A DNA stretch of 64,000 bases from positions 352,472 to 416,471 of the forward strand of contig MNCI01019003.1 in assembly GCA_015680685.1 (NCBI GenBank), read 5' to 3'. This document shows positions 57,501 to 64,000 of this stretch, piece after piece; the stretch's first letter is position 1, and every line of letters starts with the position of its first letter. Under the pieces are notes generated by a model. The model saw only the letters and a list, made by a program, of their open reading frames with translations. It was not told the origin of the DNA and made no database searches. The position numbers were made by a program, and so were the translations under genes. This stretch comes from Gnetum montanum. Lineage: Eukaryota > Streptophyta > Gnetopsida > Gnetales > Gnetaceae.

Positions 57501-57858
57501 TGGAACTTATACGATGGAGTGTTGGAATACCCAATCTCTTATCATGTATGCTGTCTTATTTGGAATGGTAGCACTTGGGATGAAGTCAATTTGGTGTTGT
57601 ATATTTCTCATTGATGGTAATCCATCCAATTCCCCTTTGAACACCTTAAGAAATTACTTCTCTAAGATTGGCACACTTGTTGAAAGTACTACCTACAAAA
57701 CATCATGTTTAGAAAAAATAGTTGATCAAACAATAAAAGAAAAACTAGCCTTGTCATATTCTTTAATGTATTCCATATCTCCTAGAAAAATGAAGGAAGC
57801 ATTAAGTGAGCTTTACTACTTCACTTATTTAGCTGTTGATGAATCATTTTTGGCTTAG
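57460..57858 (+). CDS. Unrecognised 132-codon open frame
   Basis: An uninterrupted frame begins ATGGCCATCAATAG and ends TAG at 57856-57858. It covers the end of the A5 LTR and the first bases of the A6 LTR. The protein has a hydrophobic stretch (MYAVLFGMVALGMKSIWCCI) and then a polar part. It matches nothing else in the window. As it overlaps two LTR edges, it may be chance, but the middle (57510-57836) is not explained by either LTR. Confidence 0.25.
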   Translation: MAINRLQSSHMYALGTYTMECWNTQSLIMYAVLFGMVALGMKSIWCCIFLIDGNPSNSPLNTLRNYFSKIGTLVESTTYKTSCLEKIVDQTIKEKLALSYSLMYSISPRKMKEALSELYYFTYLAVDESFLA

Positions 57859-58667
57859 GCTCTGATATCGAAGCTACGATATCAGATCCCCGATATCAAA
57901 GCCTGTGATGCATTATTATATATCTGATATCATGGGATGTGTGCCTGCCTATAAATATAGCACTTGGGCACACGATTCATCTAATATTTTCAAAGTTGTA
58001 GTAAATCCCTTGTAGTTTTTCCCTTTGAAAGTTATAATATTTTATGAGTGCCTATAGTAGGAGTTAAAGAAGTGTACAAATCTTTATTTGAGCACTAATG
58101 TCTTAAGCACCTAAGTGTGAATGGAAATTAAGACAAGATTTTCTAATAACACCTTGTAGCACTTGGAAGAGATTAATGCTTTATTTATGTATTTAATCTT
58201 CATGCAATTTAATTTAATGAAATTAATTAAGTAACTAATATTAGCTAACTAGTAAACATAAGCATGACCACTTTAAGCATACGTTTAATGCTTGGTAACC
58301 CAATGATGCTATAACATGTTTAAGATGTGTATGGAAAGTGGGAACAAATGCCTATGTTAGGATTAGTCAAGTGTTATTTAGTTACTAAATTAATTAGATT
58401 AATTATAGATTAAATTTACTTTGTTTCTAGCACTTAGGTGATTAAACCATAAAAGACAAAATGATAAAAATCAGATGCCTTGATTACACTTAACTATACA
58501 CTTGCAATTTCACAAGTGAAACTAAGAAGACAACGATTGCAATAGTTAGATTCACCTCCTAGAAATTGGTGTACTTAGAGATCTAAATTCTATAAACTTC
58601 AATCAAATCACTAAGTGAATGCTAGTGATTTGTACAGTTGAGCATAGGGAATACTCACTACTCATCA
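57837..58667 (+). repeat. 5' LTR of A6 (831 bp)
   Basis: It starts TGATGAATC and ends ACTACTCATCA. U3 contains at least four GATATC-type motifs (57868-57932). The TATA box CTATAAATA is at 57949-57957. The middle has GGTAACCCAATGATGCTATA, like other family LTRs. The start is set by the TGATG motif and is approximate. Confidence 0.8.
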
Positions 58668-58686
58668 TTGACACCATTATCAGGGA
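58668..58686 (+). promoter_or_regulatory. tRNA-Asp type primer-binding site of A6
   Basis: It reads TTGACACCATTATCAGGGA. It matches the tRNA-Asp complement at 13 of 19 bases, and all six differences are transitions. Confidence 0.75.
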
Positions 58687-58899
58687 CTTTAGTTAGCTAC
58701 GTGTGCTATCTAAGACTTAGTGAAAATTATTTAAAATTATTTTAATGAACCCTTCAAAGCTAAATCATTCAACTAACAAGGTATACTACAAGGACACTAT
58801 TTTTCTTGGATAACTAAAATGCCTTCTTCTCATAGGGTTGATTCTCTACTAAGGTTTAAGCATACATCTTATTAACAAAGAAATGAATAGTCAAATCAA

Positions 58900-61230
58900 C
58901 TAGTGTTCTAACAATGCGGAGTGGTATATATTCATCCCAATGAGTATGTGCTAGACTTCACCTTAATCTTACATTAGAATGAACAAGTGTGATGGAGGTA
59001 CATGGAGGACAACATTGTGTTGCCTCTTAATCGATCAATTCTTACAATGCTGCACCAATCTCTTATGAGGTTGGGCATCTAGGGGCTCAATGCTAAATAC
59101 GTTATGTAAGATCATGACTATCAACATTATCATCCCACTGAGACAATGCAAAAGTGATCAACAATAGGAGAGACACTATGAAGCTTTGAAGGAAAAATAG
59201 TTCAATAACTTCTTATTCCTTCTAGGAAAAAAGAAAATCATGAGGATCTCTTCTCTAGGGGTTCTTAATTCACTAACTCTCCTTCCCTTGGTTTTGAGAA
59301 ATGGGACTTGAACCAAAATTTATAATCCACTATAAACAATCCTAGTTTAGTCAATAATGGGTTTCATGATCATGAGGGATTTAAAGGTGGGAGTTATGAT
59401 AGGGATGAGGATAAGCATCATGATGATGATCGTAGCCATGGCCATAAAAGAGGAGACGATAGGCATAATGGTGGTGCTATTCCTCTTTCCTCTTCAACTT
59501 CATCATCCTCTTCTTCCTCCTCTGGCTTTGACTAAATTTGTAAAGGACATGATCATGATGGAGGTGACTGATGAGACAGAGATGATTGTAGGGCCCACTA
59601 GAGTAGTCAAGACCAGGGGTGTGGGCAACCAAGGAAGGCTTACCACCATGAAATAAGGAACATCAAAGAACATCATGGGCATCATGGCCATCATAGAGGC
59701 TATGAACATGATGATCCTTGCTTGCAATGAGGAGCATTCTCAATATTGCAAAAATAGTGAGAATTCTGATAAGGCATGTAAAAGATAGTAGAATTAAGTG
59801 GTTGGATATGAACAATATCCTCAAGTTTGAAGGGGGATACAACTTAGATCCACAAAATCATCTTTAAGTCTTTCATGATGCATGTGCCTTTTAGAATGTG
59901 GAGAATGAATGGCAAAAAGTAAAGCTGGTCCCAAGGATTCTCATTAAAGAAGTTGAAAGTTGGGACTGGTCTTTGGAGCCAGAATCAATTTGTAGATGGA
60001 GTACGATGCTTGAGCTCTTCAATGACAAGTATCAAACATACTCCTGAGTGTCCAACTTGAGAAAGTAAATCCAAGGTTGAAAATAATGAACACATTAACC
60101 CTTGAACACAACCATGGGTGGGAACTATTCTCTCTTGCACCAATGTCCTAGCCATGGTTATTCTCAAACGAAGCAACTCCACCATATCATATATGGGCTT
60201 CATACAAAAACACGGAGAACTCTTAAGGTCTATGCCCAAGGGAGACTTTTAGAATTAAGGTTTCATTAGATTTAAAAGTTGATAGAGTATGTTGCCAAAG
60301 AAGAAGGAGGATTGAGAAAAAGGAATAGTGTGGAGGAGTATAATTGGGACCCTTCCATTCAAAAAAGGGAGGTCTAGTGTTATGGTAATGAGGAGGCATC
60401 ACTTGATGAGGTGGTACAGTGGAAGACCTTGTTGATTCAAAAGTTTATTTCTAAAATTTTAGACAAAGTAGACAAAATGTGAGATTCTTTGGATGAAAAG
60501 TTCCAAACTATTATGAAAATAACAAAGGAATCCAAAGAGTAAAGTAGTGATCATAATTGTAAGCAAAGGATGGAAGCTGAACATGCCCACCAAAGAGATA
60601 AGGACAAGGCTACTATAGTAGAGGAGGATATGAAGTTCAAAATAGATAATGATGGTGGATATGACATCTACTAATATGAACATCTTAAGGAATGTTTTCC
60701 CATAGTGTCACACTTGCAAAAATCTAAGGTTTATGCTCTAAATCCAAAACTAGCAAGAAGGAAAGCACCTAGAAGGTTACCTTATCCTTAAGGCGACCCC
60801 AAGTAGTTTCACCAACAACAAGCCTATTATCCAAGTGAAGCTTTAGAACAACCTTATGATAAATGCCATCAATGGCAACACCCACCATCATGGGGGATGC
60901 CACCATCAAGGTAACAGTACCCTTATCGACAACTTGATCCATATGCATACTATGTTTAGCAACCCATTTCTCTACATGACTCTTCTAGTCTTACTTCATT
61001 CTAGCATCACTACTACCCTCCTAAGTACTGCAGAGCTCAATCTCCATGATGGGAATCCCCATTTCCTCACTATCCTCCTCATCCTTCTACACATGTCCCT
61101 TTTTCCTCAACTTAGCTACCACCTACCCCATCAATGTAGGATGAAATTCTAGCCTAGCCACAACAATGTAATGCCACAATGGCTATTAACTTACAGTTGG
61201 CTCCTCAACTGCATGGTTGGAAAACCAAAG
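58900..61230 (+). pseudogene. gag of A6
   Basis: The N-terminal region contains GFHDHEGFKGGSYDRDEDKH, then a His/Asp-rich and a Ser-rich run at about 59355-59530. The capsid part follows at 59805-60300, with FEGGYNLDPQNHL and RRTLKVYAQGRLLELR. The linker includes SLDEKFQTIMKITKESKE. The zinc knuckle is decayed (only a Cys and a His remain near 60660-60690). The Pro/Tyr tail runs to 61200. Many stops. The order matches A2 closely. Confidence 0.8.
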
Positions 61231-61399
61231 CCTGAACAAGACCATTCTTCCATACCAAAAATCCTAGAAAGCCCACATAGATGTACATGAATAATAATCC
61301 TATTTCTCCCACATCCTCTACATCTACATCCTTCAAGTTCCCTTCAAACCAAAAATCTTCTAAAGTGCATACCATCATGTTGATCCATGCAATAACCAA

Positions 61400-61860
61400 T
61401 TAGATAAAAGTTAGTCACCTTCCCAAGAAAAGATCTAATTTGGGGAATCCCCTTATTTACATAAAAATCACTGGGAAGGAGCCTTGCAAGGTTCTTATAG
61501 ATTCAAGTTCTAGTGTAAATATGATTTCTCATGAGATGTACAAAGCTTGGAACCTACCTCTACTCAAGAAGTGCAATATTCATCTTAAGTTGGTAGATAA
61601 GTCCATCATTGTTCTTTTGGCACTAGTGGAGGATATTGTGACCACTATTTGTGGGTGGTCCTATCCTGTTGACTTCCTAGTGATTCATGTTGAGAAATTG
61701 CAAAGGAGACTTCCAAATCATCATGGGAAGGACTTGGTTAAGCACCATTGATGCATGAATGGGAATCAGAGACCTCTCCTTGGAGATTTTCAAGGAGAAT
61801 GCATTCAAAAAGATAGAGAAGAAGAAAGTTCTATGCATCAAGTATAGTGACACAAGGTGC
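61400..61860 (+). pseudogene. Aspartic protease of A6
   Basis: An open stretch at 61440-61751 reads EPCKVLIDSSSSVNMISHEM, then LVEDIVTTICGWSYPVDFLV. The active-site triad is D-S-S, as in A2, instead of the Athila D-L-G type seen in A1. The fold continues in another frame to about 61860. Confidence 0.75.
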
Positions 61861-62099
61861 AATTATATGCAAAAGCTCTAGTTCATAAAAAGTACATCCA
61901 TCATAGCATGTAGACAATGTGTAGATGTGTCTAAAATTTAAGGATGCCTGTACACATCAACAACAAAATAGGAGGCCACCTAGTGATTGATAGTTGATCC
62001 TAATAGTAGCTTAACAATTTGCATGGAACCAACTGAGAGCTTGATAAGTTCCTATGTTAAAATTATGGATGAACTAGATCAGGTTCATCACCAACTCTA

Positions 62100-63190
62100 A
62101 TAAACCTAATGACACTTATTGGGGAGAGTTAAAAATCCCTAAGAGCTTTAAATAGAAGCCCCTAGAGTTGAAAACTATACCTACTGGCATGAAATCTGCT
62201 TTTCTAAATAATGGAAAGTTGGTGATAATCGATGCCAACCTTGCCGCTAAATAAAAAGAGAAGATGTTGAAGGTGTTCAATAAATGGCCAACAACATTTG
62301 CTTGGTCATATCCTAAACTCACTAAGACTGATCCTAGGACATGCCAACACCACATTTATATAGATCCTTCCATGAAGCCAAAGAGTTATCCCAAGCAACT
62401 ATTGAACCCAAAACTAATATAGATTGTCTAGAATGACATTGAAAAAGACCTCCAAGTTGGATTCATCTATCCCATAGTAGATAGTAAGTGAGTTAGCCCA
62501 CATGTCATAATGCCAAATGAAGGTGGAAAGTGGAGGGCCTATATTGACTTCTAGCTATTAACTAGGGCAACCTACGAAGATTATTTTCTATTGCCATTTT
62601 TGGATCAAGTATTGGACATCATTTCTAGGCATTTTTTTTGGATGGTTATAGCAGCTATAACTAAATTCATATTGTACTTGAAGGTCAGGCCAAAACTACA
62701 TTCACAAGTTCCTAGGGGACTTTTTTGTATAGAAAGATGTCATTTAGTCTATGTAACGCCCCTATAACCTTCCAATGTCTTTTCCTAAGAATCTTTCAAT
62801 AGAAAATTAGTAGTAGAATGGAAGTATTTATGGTTGAATTCTCCACCTATGGGGCTACATTTGAGCAAGTCCTAGATCATCTTGAGCAAGTGCTAAAAAG
62901 GTGTGTAAAGACAAACCTTCAACTCAACTAGTAGAAAAGCCACCTAATGGTCCAGGAAGGCATTTTTTTGGGGCATAGAATATCTAAAAAATGGATTGAT
63001 GTGGATGAAAATAATGGTCATCCAAGGACTTACTGATCAACCAAAAAGTATCAATGATGCTTGGTCATTACTTGTTCACACTAGCTACTACTGACACTTC
63101 ATAGAGAATTTCTTTAAGATTGTTAAATCATTGGTAGATCTTACAAAGAAGGATGCTCTATTTTTCTAGAATGAGGAATGCAAGGATGCA
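62100..63190 (+). pseudogene. Reverse transcriptase of A6, inactive
   Basis: Recognisable parts are MLKVFNKWPTTFAWSYPKL, GFIYPIVDSK, VIMPNEGGKWRAYIDF, and the catalytic motif now VFMVEFSTYG, where both Asp are lost (codons 62833-62838 are GTT GAA). Several frameshifts and stops occur, including one in the first catalytic region near 62635. Confidence 0.75.
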
Positions 63191-63800
63191 TTTTAGTAAC
63201 CCAAGTAGAATCTTGTAGAAACTCTAATTCTATGAGCACTTGATTGGTCCAGACCATTCCACATCATGACAAATGCATCAAATTATGCCTTGGGAGCTAT
63301 TCTCATGTAGTTGAGTGATTAAAAAGGTCATTATTATATCCATTATATGAGCTAAAGCATTGTGGGTGCATAGCTAAACTACATCACAATAGAGAAAGAA
63401 TTGATGGTGGTGGTGTATGCCTTGGAGAAATTCAAGCACTATGTGCTTGGGTACAATATGTTTGTGCACACATACCATAATGCAATATTGTTCCGAATGA
63501 ATAAACCAATGGTGAGCCCCTATATCATACAATGGCTTATGATCTTGTAGGAATTTGATCTTATGATGGTAGATTGAAAGAAAACTAACAATGTGGTTGT
63601 TAACCACTTGCATCAATTGAGATGGGACAACAAAGAGAAGAAGAGCCCACTTTTTGATTAATTTCCTAATGAACTCCTTGTCAAGGCTATAATTGAAGAA
63701 ATTCCCAATGAGCCTAACTAGTACAATGACATTCTTACCTATCTTCTCACTTAGAATATGCCATAAGAGTTGGACGATGGGAAGAAATAATAGTTTCTTT
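63190..63800 (+). pseudogene. RNase H and linker of A6
   Basis: FHIMTNASNYALGAILM, then IEKELMVVVYALEKFKHYVL and FRMNKPMVSPYIIQWL match A2 20480-20760. The linker with NDILTYLL follows to 63770. Stops are present. The element is cut at 63806. Confidence 0.75.
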
Positions 63801-63806
63801 CCTATG

Positions 63807-64000
63807 TGATGAGTGGCGAGGTACCCCTACACTCCACCATACGAATACGAGTGTACACGCGCGATCCGGTCGAACTCCGCAGACTAAATGCCTTAACGCC
63901 ACAAGAAACACTTGGGGTTAATCGTTCGTTGTCTTCCCAGGCTTGCTTGTATGTGTCACGGTGTATGGTTAAGCAAGTCTGAGGTATGTGATTTTTTTGG
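63807..64000 (-). repeat. LTR end of a further family member, cut by the window
   Basis: On the minus strand the sequence ends GGGGTACCTCGCCACTCATC(A) at 63807, the common LTR end of the family, with the TATTCGTATGG block of A4. No primer-site complement is found to its left, so this is a 3' or solo LTR inserted into A6. Confidence 0.8.

Larger units (their letters stand above)
57837..63806 (+). mobile_element. A6: Athila-like element, interrupted at 63807
   Basis: It consists of 5' LTR, primer site, gag, protease, RT and RNase H in order. It is cut just after RNase H by a minus-strand LTR. Integrase and the 3' half lie beyond the window or are lost. Stops and changes at key residues show it is inactive. 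Confidence 0.8.

Noticed and set aside
63807-64000. 5' LTR of a new minus-strand element
   Set aside because: A 5' LTR on the minus strand would have a primer-site complement just left of 63807, and none is there.

Overview
This window looks like repeat-dominated nuclear DNA of a land plant. It is AT-rich, has almost no intact genes, and is filled with nested, decayed Ty3/gypsy LTR retrotransposons. There are also a plant-type LINE, a Ty1/copia scrap and two short relics of plant genes (a CRINKLY4-like receptor ectodomain and leucine-rich repeats of the F-box/LRR type). A gymnosperm would fit the old, diverged nesting, but that is inference. No bacterial or viral replicon, tRNA, rRNA or CRISPR array was recognised.

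Most of the window belongs to one Athila-like family. I name its copies A1 (about 300-12239, minus), A2 (14985-26270, plus), A3 (about 27240-38650, plus, split by another element), A4 (44085-52744, plus), A5 (about 52745-57500, plus, 3' part only) and A6 (57837-63806, plus). The family layout is: LTR of about 830-960 bp; a primer site matching the tRNA-Asp 3' end; gag; protease; RT; RNase H; integrase; a roughly 1 kb conserved noncoding spacer; a long ORF in the envelope position; a purine-rich tract; LTR. A different element, T1 (28892-35552), has a tRNA-Asn primer site and sits inside the RNase H region of A3. A fragment of another tRNA-Asn-primed LTR sits inside A2 in place of the integrase core. 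Target-site duplications support three insertions: TTATG for A2 and AGTAT for T1 are perfect, and A4 has GAGAC/AAGAC.

Region by region: 1-12239 is the minus-strand A1, fused at about position 300 to gag of another copy. 12240-14984 holds a minus-strand gypsy gag with a Met-type primer site, and a plus-strand copia RT scrap. 14985-26270 is A2. 26276-38650 is A3 with T1 nested in it. 38700-44084 is the only gene-like stretch: receptor and LRR relics, a 5'-truncated LINE and a 671-base assembly gap. 44085-52744 is A4, which kept gag and the envelope-position ORF but has no pol. 52745-57500 is the 3' half of A5. 57837-63806 is A6, cut at 63807 by a minus-strand LTR that runs off the window.

All four RT copies have lost the catalytic Asp pair, so nothing here looks autonomous. 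The most interesting signal is a compact promoter-like module lying 430-590 bp upstream of the envelope-position ORF in A1, A4 and A5. It consists of a palindrome-type motif array followed by a TATA box. In each copy its motifs match the U3 of that same element's LTR rather than the modules of the other copies. This suggests an internal promoter kept in step with its own LTR.
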